Shown: in pieces, positions 12,080-21,631 of the stretch
Position numbering within the stretch: position 1 is the first letter of the stretch
How the letters are laid out: every line of letters starts with the position of its first letter
NCBI GenBank assembly: GCA_028274465.1
Contig: CM051456.1
Location: forward strand, 96,873,050 to 96,937,049
DNA length: 64,000 nucleotides
Direction: 5' to 3'
Origin: Plantago ovata
Taxonomy: Eukaryota > Streptophyta > Magnoliopsida > Lamiales > Plantaginaceae
Position numbers and translations under genes: made by a program
The notes under the pieces: model-generated
Database searches by the model: none
What the model was told of the DNA's origin: nothing
Seen by the model: the letters and a program-made list of their open reading frames with translations, nothing else

Positions 12080-13002
12080 AACCATTTGATTTTGAATCAT
12101 ATGGTACATGCGAATCATGTGTTAAGGGTAAGATGGCGAACAAACCTTTTGTTGGAAAAGGTGTTCGTGCCACTCGCTGCTTAGAGCTCATACATACCGA
12201 TATATGTGGACCTTTTAAAGTCCATGCGCGTGGGGGTTATCCTTACTTCGTTACCTTTACTGACGATTTCTCAAGGTATGGATATATTTATCTTATGAAG
12301 AATAAATCCGAGACCTTTGGAAAATTCAAGGAGTTTAGGAATGAGGTCGAGAATGAATTGAACCTAAGGATAGTCACTCTTCGATCAGGTCGAGGAGGTG
12401 AATACGTTGGTGAAGAATTTATCGACTACTTGAAGGAAAATGGAATTCAATCGCAATGGACCCCTCCCGGAACACCACAATTGAATGGTGTGTCTGAGAG
12501 AAGGAATCGTACCCTGTTAGACATGGTGAGATCAATGATTGGATTCTCGACTCTTCCAAATTATCTATGGGGATATGCACTACAAACTGCAATCTACATT
12601 CTGAACCGTGTACCATCTAAATCAGTGGAGAAAACTCCTTATGAGTTATGGAAGGGAAAGAAGCCCTCACTGGGCTATCTTAGACCTTGGGGCTGTACTG
12701 CGATAGTCAAACTGATGCTCACTGATAAGTTAGATGTCAAGGGTGTCAAAGTATATTTCATAGGCTATCCTCGTCAGACGAGAGGCTATGAATTCTATCA
12801 TGCTGAAGATCACAAGGTGATAGTATCTAGAAACGTCAAGTTTTTAGAAGCTGAATACCTCGAAGAAGAGAGGTTAGATGACATGATAGAACTTGAAGAA
12901 ATTCAAGACTTTGACATGCGCGAACATGAGTTCTCTAAACCTTCTGATTTGGACTCAAGTTCAGTGGGAGCTTTCGAAGCAGACAAGGGTATAATGATAT
13001 GA
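12067..13002 (+). pseudogene. Copia-1 integrase, catalytic Asp lost
   Basis: The copia integrase core continues from the previous frame. [11 protein letters not shown] completes the HHCC zinc finger, HTDICGPF carries the first catalytic Asp, and the Glu is in [13 protein letters not shown]. The second Asp of the DDE triad should sit in the LRSD-x-GGEY motif but reads RSGRGGEY, a GAT-to-GGT change that would abolish strand transfer. The [14 protein letters not shown] motif of the copia integrase C-terminus follows. The frame ends just as the RT frame begins at 12999. Confidence 0.9.
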
Positions 13003-14483
13003 CACTTGCTAGGCATGTCATAGTCAGTGGGAGTCCTGTGATTAGATCAAAAGTTGAAACCACACCAATAGAACCCGTTGTCAACCAACCTGTGCAACAA
13101 GTTGCACAAGAGCAGCCTCCCGCAAGGGAACAGGGTCGCGGGGCGCGACCAGCTGCATCAGTGCCCACTGATAATGTTCGTGTTACACGAAGCCAGAAAA
13201 GAAAAGCACCAGAACCAGTCGAGCTCCGTAGGTCGAAGAGGATCCTAAAAGGACCTCAGAAGCAAAGCTTTATGATAGAAGACATTAGTGAACTTGATGT
13301 CGGCTTATCAGATCGGGAAGATCCCGAGACCTACAAAGAGGCAATAATTGATATTGACTCAGACAAATGGCAAGAGGCCATGGAATTGGAAATGGACTCC
13401 ATGTACCTGAACCAAGTTTGGAACTTGGTAGACTTGCCCCAAGGGGTTAGACCTATTGGGTGCAAATGGGTCTTTAAACGAAAGACAGATGTCGATGGCA
13501 AGGTACAAACGCACAAGGCTAGACTTGTGGCGAAAGGCTACACGCAAAGGTATGGCATCGATTACGATGAAACCTTTTCACCGGTAGCAAAATTGAAGTC
13601 CATTCGAATTCTACTTGCGATAGCTGCTTACTATGATTATGAGATCTGGCAGATGGATGTAAAGACTGCCTTCCTCAATGGCAACCTTGAGGAAGAGGTC
13701 TATATGGTACAACCGGAAGGTTTCATTAGTAAAACCAGGCCAACTGCTGTATGCAAATTACAGAGATCCATCTATGGGCTAAAGCAAGCGTCTAGGAGCT
13801 GGAATATCCGCTTTGATGAAGCTGTCAAATCGTTTGACTTCGTCAGAAGTAAGAAAGATCCCTGTGTCTACACTAGGCACATCGACAAGGGAGTCGTTTT
13901 CATGATCATCTATGTTGATGACATTTTGATCATGGGAAACAATGTCTCTATGCTAGAAGAGACTAAAGTTTGGTTATCAAGTACCTTCTCAATGAAGGAC
14001 TTGGGTGAAGCGAACTACATCCTAGGGATCAAGATCTATAGAGATAGATCCAAGAGGATGTTAGGATTGACACAGTCCACCTACATCGACAAAATACTGA
14101 AGCGTTATAAGATGGACGACTCAAAGAGAGGCTTTCTCCCAGCTAGGCATGAGATTGTCTTATCAGTTAAGGATAGTCCTAAAACTGATGAAGAAAGAAA
14201 TGCAATGAGTCATGTGCCCTATGCTTCGGCAGTAGGGTCTATAATATATGCAATGAATTGCACAAGGCCCGATGTGGCATATGCGCTTAGTCTCTTGTCG
14301 ACACCAACAAAATCCAGGAGTACCTCACTGGACTGCTGTGAAGAACATTCTTAAGTCCCTTCGACGGACTAAAGAGATGTGCTTGGTGTTTGGTGGAGAA
14401 CCAGAATTAAAGATGTCTGGTTATGTCGACGCTGGATTTGAATCAGATCATGATGACTTTAAGTCACAGACAGGATACGTATT
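12999..14483 (+). pseudogene. Copia-1 reverse transcriptase and start of RNase H, interrupted
   Basis: A typical copia RT_2 domain is present: CKWVFKRKTDVDGKV, ARLVAKGYTQRYGIDYDETF, QMDVKTAFLNGNLEEEVYM, and the catalytic YVDD box at 13911-13922. A frameshift near 14290 moves into the frame that reads NPGVPHWTAVKNILKSLRRT and on to the RNase H region (YVDAGFESDHDDFKSQTGY). Coding stops at 14483, where Gag-A is inserted; the remaining RNase H is at 37608-38016. The order integrase before RT shows that this is Ty1/copia, not Ty3/gypsy. Confidence 0.93.
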
Positions 14484-14602
14484 TGATGAAACGTTGTCAA
14501 GGTCAATCAAATAAATTTGTAATTAGCCAAAGGCAATCCACAACTACAACGAAAACCGTAGTGTAGTAGTAGAATGACTCGAGTGTCGTTCTCTCAGGAC
14601 TA
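14484..14602 (-). repeat. Gag-A 3' LTR, terminal fragment
   Basis: These 119 bp match the start of the other Gag-A LTR (36362 onward). The match stops at 14602, where Gag-C is inserted, and continues at 24028. GACTA at 14598-14602 is duplicated at 24023-24027. Confidence 0.93.
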
Positions 14603-15999
14603 TGATGAACGTATTTTTGACGCGTTCATCTTGTCTTTTTCACCTTCTTTTTCTATCTTCTAGCCTTGTTTTTTGGTTAGTTTTGTAGAATTGTGTCACG
14701 TTTTGTGTTTTCTGCATTTTCAGGCACTTAGGTACGAAACGGCGTTTTTGGAGCTAAAAACGAGCCTTTTTGATGGAAAAGATGGCCCCGTTGAAGTTCC
14801 CCAATCTCCGTGGCTTGTTCGTAGGTGTTTGAGCATCAATAAGCATCGAGAAGGATGAGTCCAAGGCACCCGAGGGCCATGCGAGGGCAAAAGTTTGAAT
14901 ACAAAAATCTGCCCAGGAGCCAAGCTAAGCGCCTGGAATAGTGAAGCGCTTCGCTTCAATTTCCATGAGCTTGGGCACAGAAGCCAAGCGAAGCGCTTGG
15001 AGTGCCCGAAGCGCTTCGCTTGCCAAGCGGTCCGCTTGGCTTCTCCAAGCGGTCCGCTTGGCAGCGGTTACGTTTTCGGATTTACTTCTTAGATCTGATC
15101 TTTGATCATTTTTTGAATATCTTTTGAACTGTAACTTCGTTTGGGAGAGCTCCTAAGCCCCAAAACTCAGGGAATATTCAGATTTCTTTGTATTTTAGCT
15201 TGGGATTCAAGGTTTTGATTGAGGATTCATCCTTTGTAATCATCTACGGAGAGGTTTTCTTTGATTCCCACCGATTAGTGACAGCTTTGGTGGTAACTTG
15301 TATCACTCTCTTGTCTTGTAGTTTGATATGATGTATTCCAATTATTATTCATATGAATTGATGTCTATGTTGATGAATATGAGTAGCTAAATCTCTTGTG
15401 TTGGTGGTAGAATGTAGAATATGCATGCTATGGGTTATGTTTATGCTTACATGAGATTGTGATTCAATCTTGCTGCAAATCCCTTCATATGATTCTTAGT
15501 TGCCTATAAAATATATTCGAATTGAGTATAGTGACAAACTCTTGGTCAATGAAAGCTATAGGATTGTATGTTAGAGATTTGCAGCATGCTAGATAAATGG
15601 TGTTGGTGACAAGCACCTCTAAATTATTGATAGTGATCTTTCATGATGTGTGTCTTAAATTTGCCTAGACAAGTTGCTTAGCAGACTTGATCGAAGGTAC
15701 TACGCACTGAACTTGTGAGCATATACGTAACCCATGCATGTGTATTTGATTTCTACCACCAACCGTTTTCCAAGCTTGTTTACAACAATCTGTTTTCTCG
15801 CTGCTATTGTTCAAAGGAAACGATTCTCAAGCATTTGAACTCGTTGACTGAAATTACTTGCAAAAACCTCAAGCAAAGCCACGTTAGGTCCCGAGAGAAC
15901 GACACTCGGGGACAACTTGCCATTGCACTCTAGTTTGTGTAGTGATAAGTGTTCTTAGGCTTTTAAAACAAATTTAATTGGTGAAAAACGACATCATCA
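14603..15999 (+). repeat. Gag-C 5' LTR
   Basis: The LTR is 1397 bp and nearly identical to 22618-24022. A cluster of AAGCG/CGCTT palindromes occupies 14929-15064. Near the 3' end, at about 15889-15912, lies the U5 word GAGAGAACGACACTC, which is shared with the otherwise different Gag-A/D LTRs. It ends CATCATCA. Confidence 0.95.
14929..15064. repeat. AAGCG/CGCTT palindrome cluster in the Gag-C 5' LTR
   Basis: Six short palindromes follow each other, for example GAAGCGCTTCGCTTC, CCAAGCGAAGCGCTTGG and two copies of CCAAGCGGTCCGCTTGG. The arms stay CCAAGCG/CGCTTGG while the centre varies. Related clusters occur in the same element at 18630-18860 and 20850-20980, and in its 3' LTR near 22945-23086. 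Confidence 0.9.
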
Positions 16000-16002
16000 A
16001 TT

Positions 16003-16020
16003 TGGCGCCGTTGCCGGGGA
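16003..16020 (+). promoter_or_regulatory. Gag-C primer binding site (tRNA-Asp type)
   Basis: TGGCGCCGTTGCCGGGGA follows the LTR by three bases. This sequence is the known tRNA-Asp-type primer site of many plant Ty3/gypsy (Tat/Athila-related) elements, so it places this element on the gypsy side although no polymerase is present to classify. Confidence 0.92.
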
Positions 16021-16142
16021 CTTAACTCCTTTGGTTGGTATTTTTGTTTTGGTTTTTTCAGCCAACATCTCTTCTTTGTCTCATTTCTGTTTTTGTTTCT
16101 TTTTGCTTGAGATACTCACTATCTTGTATTTCAGGTGCGTGC

Positions 16143-18449
16143 ATGCCTAGAACCCGAACGGGTGGACTTATTATTGAACCTTTTGTAGACGAGATCGATC
16201 GTTTGTTTCAAAGGAGAAGGAGGAATTTGAATCTTGAGTTTGAAGGAGTAGCACCTAGAGCTTCTACTTCTGGTATTCGGGAAGAGTCTTCTTCTTATCT
16301 TTTGGAGCCAATTCTTGAATCGGTTTACTTGGAAGGTGAAATGGCGGAGAGACCTATCCGTACACTTACAAAGCCTACGGTTGGGGCTAGAGGACCAGCA
16401 ATTGTCCTCAATGATGCCACCAGGAACTTGGAGATCAAGAATCACATGTTCCAACAACTTCCCAAATTCTATGGGATGGCTAATGAGGACGTGATTGGGT
16501 TCTTGAATGAGCTCGAGAATTTTGTTCTCCATCTTGGGCGACCAGGAGCTGGTGTTACGGACGATGATCTCCGTTTGAAGGTCTTTTCTATGGGGCTAGG
16601 CGATCGAGCAAAGGCTTGGCTCAATACTTTGGAGGCCGGGTCTTTGACGACATGGGATCTTTGCTTTGATAAGTTCATGCAGCGTTACTACCCCGCTTCC
16701 AAGACAATGGCTATGAAGAGCCAAATTAGCTCCTTCGAGCAGAGGTACGATGAGCCTTTCCACGAGGCCTATGATCGTTTCATGGGATTACATCATCGAT
16801 GCCCACATAACGGGTATGATAAAGGTCAGCTTCTCCAATTCTTTTACAATGGTTTACATCCTGAGATTCAATCTCAAGTGGATAGTATTTGTGGAGGTAG
16901 TATGGGGGAGTTGCTTCCTTCTCAAGCCCAAGTGAAGCTGGATATGATGTACCGGAATTCACAAAACCGGAATGTGAGGGCTCGTGTGCTCCAAAAGGAG
17001 CAAAGAGGTGAAGCCAAGGTAGTAGTGGAACAAAATGCCTTCGATGGGTTCGCCCATGAAGTGAAGCAAGCTTTGAGGCAAAGCGTTCCTTCTCCTTCTA
17101 CGGAGGTTTGTGGTGTGTGCAAAAACTATGGGCACCCGGCCTACTTGTGCCGTTCTGAATTTGCTAGAGAGCAATACATCACGAACGAGGTCCATCAAGA
17201 AGTATATGCTGCTGAGGGAGAGCAAGTAGTTGGAGATGTGAACTACGGGCAAGGTTATGGCAATGTGAGGCCACAAAACCGTGGACCCCGAGGTGGGTAC
17301 CAGAATCAAGGCAACCGTGGTTATTTTCATAACTCGGATCAAAATGCCTATGGGCCTAATCAAGATAGAAGTCGTCTCAGCTATGGGAACAATTGGTATG
17401 AAGGAGCACCGCCTTCTAATCCTACACCTACACCCCCAGTTGCTAGTTCGGGACCACAAGGTGGAGGGGTGCTTCCTTCACCTCTTGTCTCTTCACTCAA
17501 TGATCTGGTTTTGAAGACGAATAAATTCATGGAGCATTACTATCGTAATGAGGCTACTAACAATCAACGCTTTGAGAAGCTTGAGGCTAGTAGTAGCAAC
17601 CTCCATAAGAAGCTACAAGAGCTTATAGATCGAGGCGCGAGTAGAGAGCAAGGGAAGTTTCCCGGAAACACGGAGAAGGCTATGGCCATAACCGTGGTGA
17701 CTGATTTGCCCGTGGAGATCACGGTTGTGAGGGACAATGCACTAGTTGAGGTGCCAAGTTGCAAGGTAACTGAAACTTGCAAAGTAAGTGAGGAGCTTGA
17801 GACTCCTAACGTAGTTGTGGAAGAGAAAGTGGTCGCACAATCTGATGCGATAGTTGAGGAAGTGAATGAAAACTCATCGTCTGAGGATGAGTTGGTGGAT
17901 ATGGTGGAAGTGCCTATTCAAGAGAGCTTTGATGTGGAAATCGGCTTGGGAAAGAAGGATGGAATAGTGGCAACTCTAGACACGGGAGCGGGTGTGAATG
18001 TCATACCTTTGAACGTGTACGAAGAGTCGGGTTTGTCTGGCTTAAGACCAATGAAATGCATGGTGCAATTGGCGGATGGGTCTATGAAGAAGCCATTGGG
18101 TGTGATACAGAATCTAGTGGTAAGAGTCGCCGGTGTAGAGGTCAAGACGAACTTCATCGTCATGCCTACATCCTCCGCAAAGCTCAAGGATGTGGTTCTT
18201 TTGGGTAGAGACTTCATCAACAAAGTACATATGGTGATAGACATGTACCGTCGTACATGTAGCTTCGAGGTAAATGGCAAGCAACATACGTTGCGAGCCA
18301 TAATTAATTCATGTGCTTATGTTGATACTAACGAACTTGTAGGATTTTTTGGTCCTCTTTATGTTCGTCAAGATGTGCAGGGACTTAGTGCTTTGAAGAG
18401 CACTTGGACGGGGAAGTTTAGTACCCGATGCAAAATTGATCCCGCATGA
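16143..18449 (+). CDS. Gag-C Gag-protease polyprotein
   Basis: The reading frame is open further upstream, but the start is best placed at the ATG at 16143 (MPRTRTGGLIIEP), because homologous Gag-A begins at the equivalent MPHTRSAG and an acceptor-like TTTCAG lies just before. That gives 768 residues. The capsid-type gag domain covers about residues 80-300 (LEIKNHMFQQLPKFYG; RLKVFSMGLGDRAKAWL). The zinc knuckle CGVCKNYGHPAYLC near residue 321 has a perfect CX2CX4HX4C. A Gln/Gly/Asn-rich linker and a helical segment follow, then an aspartic protease with active site LDTGAGVNVIP near residue 612 and a second conserved region VVLLGRDFI. The frame is intact. It ends where the RT should begin; a conserved palindrome follows 44 bases later. 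Confidence 0.93.
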   Translation: MPRTRTGGLIIEPFVDEIDRLFQRRRRNLNLEFEGVAPRASTSGIREESSSYLLEPILESVYLEGEMAERPIRTLTKPTVGARGPAIVLNDATRNLEIKNHMFQQLPKFYGMANEDVIGFLNELENFVLHLGRPGAGVTDDDLRLKVFSMGLGDRAKAWLNTLEAGSLTTWDLCFDKFMQRYYPASKTMAMKSQISSFEQRYDEPFHEAYDRFMGLHHRCPHNGYDKGQLLQFFYNGLHPEIQSQVDSICGGSMGELLPSQAQVKLDMMYRNSQNRNVRARVLQKEQRGEAKVVVEQNAFDGFAHEVKQALRQSVPSPSTEVCGVCKNYGHPAYLCRSEFAREQYITNEVHQEVYAAEGEQVVGDVNYGQGYGNVRPQNRGPRGGYQNQGNRGYFHNSDQNAYGPNQDRSRLSYGNNWYEGAPPSNPTPTPPVASSGPQGGGVLPSPLVSSLNDLVLKTNKFMEHYYRNEATNNQRFEKLEASSSNLHKKLQELIDRGASREQGKFPGNTEKAMAITVVTDLPVEITVVRDNALVEVPSCKVTETCKVSEELETPNVVVEEKVVAQSDAIVEEVNENSSSEDELVDMVEVPIQESFDVEIGLGKKDGIVATLDTGAGVNVIPLNVYEESGLSGLRPMKCMVQLADGSMKKPLGVIQNLVVRVAGVEVKTNFIVMPTSSAKLKDVVLLGRDFINKVHMVIDMYRRTCSFEVNGKQHTLRAIINSCAYVDTNELVGFFGPLYVRQDVQGLSALKSTWTGKFSTRCKIDPA

Positions 18450-18492
18450 GCTAAGATGAGTCGAGCCAACGACTTCTAAACAAAGGCGCTTC

Positions 18493-18508
18493 TCGGGAGG
18501 CAACCCGA
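18493..18508. promoter_or_regulatory. Post-protease palindrome TCGGGAGGCAACCCGA
   Basis: This 16-base imperfect palindrome lies 44 bases after the gag-protease stop. The same CGGGAGGCAACCCG core, preceded by a CGCT word, occurs 46 bases after the gag-protease stop in Gag-A (28534-28547, minus strand). Constant sequence and spacing in otherwise divergent DNA suggest a cis-acting RNA signal; the role is unknown. Confidence 0.75.
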
Positions 18509-18629
18509 GGTTGTAGGTAATTGCATGTAGATTAGAAGCACGTTTAAATTTTGTTTCGTTGTTTAGACAAGTTTTTTGGGGTGAAAATTTAGCAAAAGTT
18601 GAAAAAAAATAGATTTGGGAGCTTCAGGT

Positions 18630-18860
18630 CCCAAGCGAACCGCTTGGACAGCCCAAGCGGTCCGCTTGGATTTCCAGTAAGAATTCCAATCTTACTGGAA
18701 ATCCAAGCGAAGCGCTTGGCTAGCCCAAGCGGTCCGCTTGAATTTCCAGTAGGAATGAGAATTCCTTCTGGAAATCCAAGTGGAGCGCTTGGGAGTGCCC
18801 AAGCGGACCGCTTGCCAAGCGCTTCGCTTGGGACACCCAAGCGCTTCGCTTGGCTTTCTT
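18630..18860. repeat. AAGCG/CGCTT palindrome cluster, internal copy 1
   Basis: At least eight palindromic units with CCAAGCG/CGCTTGG arms (centres GTC, AAG, AAC and others) lie between gag-protease and the second ORF of Gag-C. They create spurious ORFs on both strands. Two inverted words, TTCCAGTAAGAATTCC and GGAATTCTTACTGG-like, add a longer hairpin. Confidence 0.88.
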
Positions 18861-19067
18861 TAAGGAAGCAAGCGGGGCACTTGAGATTCAAAGCCTCCCA
18901 CTTCATTTTTCTTCCTCCTTTGCCGATTTTGCACCCCAAAAACCTCAATCTCTCTCAATTCTCCACCAATTCTTGCAATCTTGTGCATTTTACAAAGCCC
19001 ATCACCCCCTCTATCATCTTAACCGATCAAATTTCACGTTTGAAGCATCCATAACAAGGAATCAAAG

Positions 19068-19692
19068 GTACCTCTCATGAACCCTAACTTTCTTGAATTT
19101 GAGATTTTATCTTAATTAGCTTCAATTGTGTTATGCATTGGTGAATTAGAGTTTGATAATGATTATTGAGCATGTTTCTTACTAGATGTGATGTCTAAAT
19201 TCGAATTTTGCTCTTCTTGATTTATGATGAACTCTAGTGATTCGAATTTTTGCTATGTAATTGTTTGATGATTGTTAGCCTTGAATTTGAGTTATGTTAT
19301 GATTCGAATTTTTGCTATGTAATTGTTTGATGATTGTTAGCCTTGAATTTGAGTTGTGATATGATTATGGTGATGTTGTGATTGCATGAGAATGTGTTGG
19401 ATTGGTTGGGTAATTTAATTGGAGAGTTTGTTTGCTTGGTTTAGATTCGTACGGATTTATCGTAACGAAGTGTTAAAGCTTCTCGATTTGTTCATACGAA
19501 CTTTAGCAAGCCTTCAAACTCACCATGAGGTTACTTGAGTGAGTTTTGACGTCTAAGAGTCGACTTGTTGCGTTATGACTCGTTTTAAACGAAGAACGTA
19601 TACTTGTCTTAGAGTAGAACTAGATTGTTTGGTAGTAGTATAAGAGTCTAAGTCTCATTGTCTCTTGAAGTTATCTAATAAGATTATTCTAG
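19068..19692 (+). other. Putative intron upstream of the Gag-C 3' ORF
   Basis: A donor-like AAAG|GTACC at 19067-19072 and an acceptor-like TTATTCTAG ending at 19692 bound about 625 bases of T-rich, stop-filled sequence just before the ATG of the second ORF. Gag-A has matching signals (28060 and 27520, minus strand) at the same place, including the word GTACC after the acceptor. This suggests that the 3' ORF is expressed from a spliced RNA. No transcript evidence is available here. Confidence 0.5.
19238..19361 (+). repeat. 62-bp tandem duplication
   Basis: Two adjacent copies of a 62-bp unit, each beginning near GATTCGAATTTTTGCTATG, lie inside the putative intron of Gag-C. Their near identity points to a recent slip or unequal exchange. 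Confidence 0.88.
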
Positions 19693-19697
19693 GTACC

Positions 19698-20645
19698 ATG
19701 GACACAAGAGCCAAGAAGAAAGCAAGGAAGGATGGAGCTTCAACTTCCAAGGAGATTCCCCGTGATGAAAGCGACCGTGACCCATACAAAGAATCAGACG
19801 CATTGCGGAGGTTCCGATACAACTTTTATAGGGGAGGGGAACGGTCAGTGATTTGGGACCGTAGCATCTTCTTTACTTCAAAGGATTTGGACGTATTAAA
19901 GGGGACAAAATATGAGGACAAGGGGCTTTTCTTTGATGTACCCTATGCACCCTATGCTCACCTTACCAGGCTTATAACGGCGAGAGGATGGACTTTCTAT
20001 GGGAAAGAACTCTGCGGATGGGATAGAGACCTTGTCGAGGAGTTCCACATTGCCTTCGAGGACTATAACTATAAGGCCGAAGCAGTACCTATTCGTGGTG
20101 TGATGGTCCCTTTCTCACCATTGAGTATCACTAGTTTCATTATGGGACTAAAAGAACCCTTGCGACAAGACAAGAATAAGGTAGCATACTATGTGAATGA
20201 TCCCTTTATGCACTATGTCTATGACCCAACGATTGAGAAGTTTCCGAGGAAGATAACCGGGATTCTGACAACCAAGGACTATAAGCCAAGGAAGACGCGT
20301 CTCGATAACACCTTGAAGTATAAAGATTTGCACTTGCACGCCCGCATGATCCTACCTTTCGTGGTAGCTAATCTGATCCCGGGACTCATAACCGAAGAGA
20401 TAACGCCGGAAGTCGGGATCTTAGTCTATTCCCTCATGGCAAACCTGCCCATCACTCCGGGAGACATCATCTTCCAGCAATTCGAGATTAAACGAGAGCA
20501 CGGTCACCCACTAGTCTTCCCAAATCTGATTACTGCTATGTGTGAGAAAGCTAATGTGCCAAACATCCGGCTCACCGAGGCATCGAGGGAACCAATCGAC
20601 ATAGAGACACACGATCTGATACTCCACCGCTTCGAAGTAGAGTAA
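19698..20645 (+). CDS. Gag-C 3' ORF, 'putative plant transposon protein'-like
   Basis: The preferred start is the ATG at 19698 (MDTRAKKKARKDGAS), directly after an acceptor-like TCTAG; the open frame extends slightly upstream. The 315-residue protein has a basic N-terminus resembling a nuclear localisation signal. Its body has motifs YAHLTRLITARGWTFYG, LVEEFHIAFEDY and IRGVMVPFSPLSITSFI. The pattern RGW-x-F, V-x-EF, RG-x-x-V-x-FS resembles the domain annotated in plant genomes as 'putative plant transposon protein'. It has no signal peptide or membrane segment, so it is not a classical envelope despite its env-like position. Its role is unknown; an accessory or nucleic-acid-binding role is possible. 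The frame is intact. Confidence 0.75.
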   Translation: MDTRAKKKARKDGASTSKEIPRDESDRDPYKESDALRRFRYNFYRGGERSVIWDRSIFFTSKDLDVLKGTKYEDKGLFFDVPYAPYAHLTRLITARGWTFYGKELCGWDRDLVEEFHIAFEDYNYKAEAVPIRGVMVPFSPLSITSFIMGLKEPLRQDKNKVAYYVNDPFMHYVYDPTIEKFPRKITGILTTKDYKPRKTRLDNTLKYKDLHLHARMILPFVVANLIPGLITEEITPEVGILVYSLMANLPITPGDIIFQQFEIKREHGHPLVFPNLITAMCEKANVPNIRLTEASREPIDIETHDLILHRFEVE

Positions 20646-20849
20646 GGGTTCGAATCCGAGTGATTTTGCGGTGATGGTACTCCCTTTTGATACTCTTATC
20701 TGATATTATGACTTTTGACTCTTGTACTCTTTATTTGCTTTTGTAGTTGTGGCCTGTGCGCCTTTTGTCGTGATTAGTTTAGTTTAGTTTTTGTCTTGGT
20801 GCCTTAGATGATTAAGAGAGGAAAAACATCGAAAATCTGGAAACAGGGC

Positions 20850-20980
20850 CAAGCGAAGCGCCTGGAAGGGCCAAGCGGTCCGCTTCAAATTCCAGGAAGT
20901 TTTGCAACTTCCTGGAAATTCAAGCGGAGCGCCTGGAGCCTCCCAAGCGCTCCGCTTGGCCAAGCGGTCCGCTTGGACCC
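20850..20980. repeat. AAGCG/CGCTT palindrome cluster, internal copy 2
   Basis: Five or six units of the CCAAGCG/CGCTTGG type lie just downstream of the second ORF of Gag-C. The 3' ORF is therefore bracketed by palindrome clusters. Confidence 0.88.
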
Positions 20981-21149
20981 TGTACCCAGATTTTCCTTGT
21001 TTTTCCATTCTTCTCACCTTTGCGCACCCGTTTTCACTTGTTTCTTGAGTCCTTTCAGGTACTACTCATATATAGGAGATTGGACACGAACCTTATCTCA
21101 GGGAAGTGTACTTTCAATCCAATTTTTTCTTTCCTTTCAACTTTTCTTT

Positions 21150-21187
21150 GCTCGAGGACGAACAAAAGTTTAGGTTTGGGGAGGGGG
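21150..21187 (+). promoter_or_regulatory. Internal copy of the polypurine-tract region, Gag-C
   Basis: GCTCGAGGACGAACAAAAG followed by GGTTTGGGGAGGGGG closely repeats the sequence before the 3' LTR (22583-22617, GCTTGAGGACAAGCAAAGG then GGTTTGGGGAG). It lies 1.4 kb upstream of the LTR and could act as an additional plus-strand primer. Confidence 0.75.
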
Positions 21188-21631
21188 TATTGGATTTTCA
21201 GTACTATATGCTTGTGTGGTTCGTACATGCCTCATTTTACTCAAGTTCATGTGATTTGTCGTGTTTTTTCAAATTTTTGCATGCATATCATCCCTAGATT
21301 AGTTGTTGCACGTTGTTGTGTGTGGAGTTTATTGCCAAGTCTTTTGAACCTTTTTATTGAGTAGACTAAGTGTTTATGGCCATTGATCATATGTTGCATC
21401 ACTTTGCAAGAAGTTTGAGGCTTGTCTCGCTTGGTTTGTCACATTCGCATGTGCACTAGTTAAGCTTAGTAGTCTCGACATCACCTTGGCCTTATGAAAT
21501 GATGCATGTTAGAGTCTATGGTTGTAACCCGTGTAATTATGTACGTAAGAGGCGACTAGTTCTTCACCTCGATTCGAGATTGCCAAATGCCTAGGAAGGA
21601 GGTAGTGTGAGGTGTGCGATTCCTTGTATTA

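Noticed and set aside
18599-19054. Overlapping ORFs on both strands with repeated PSGPLG / AKRL words
   Set aside because: Produced by the AAGCG/CGCTT palindrome clusters; they recur wherever the clusters do (14673-15092, 20784-21173, 22688-23150).
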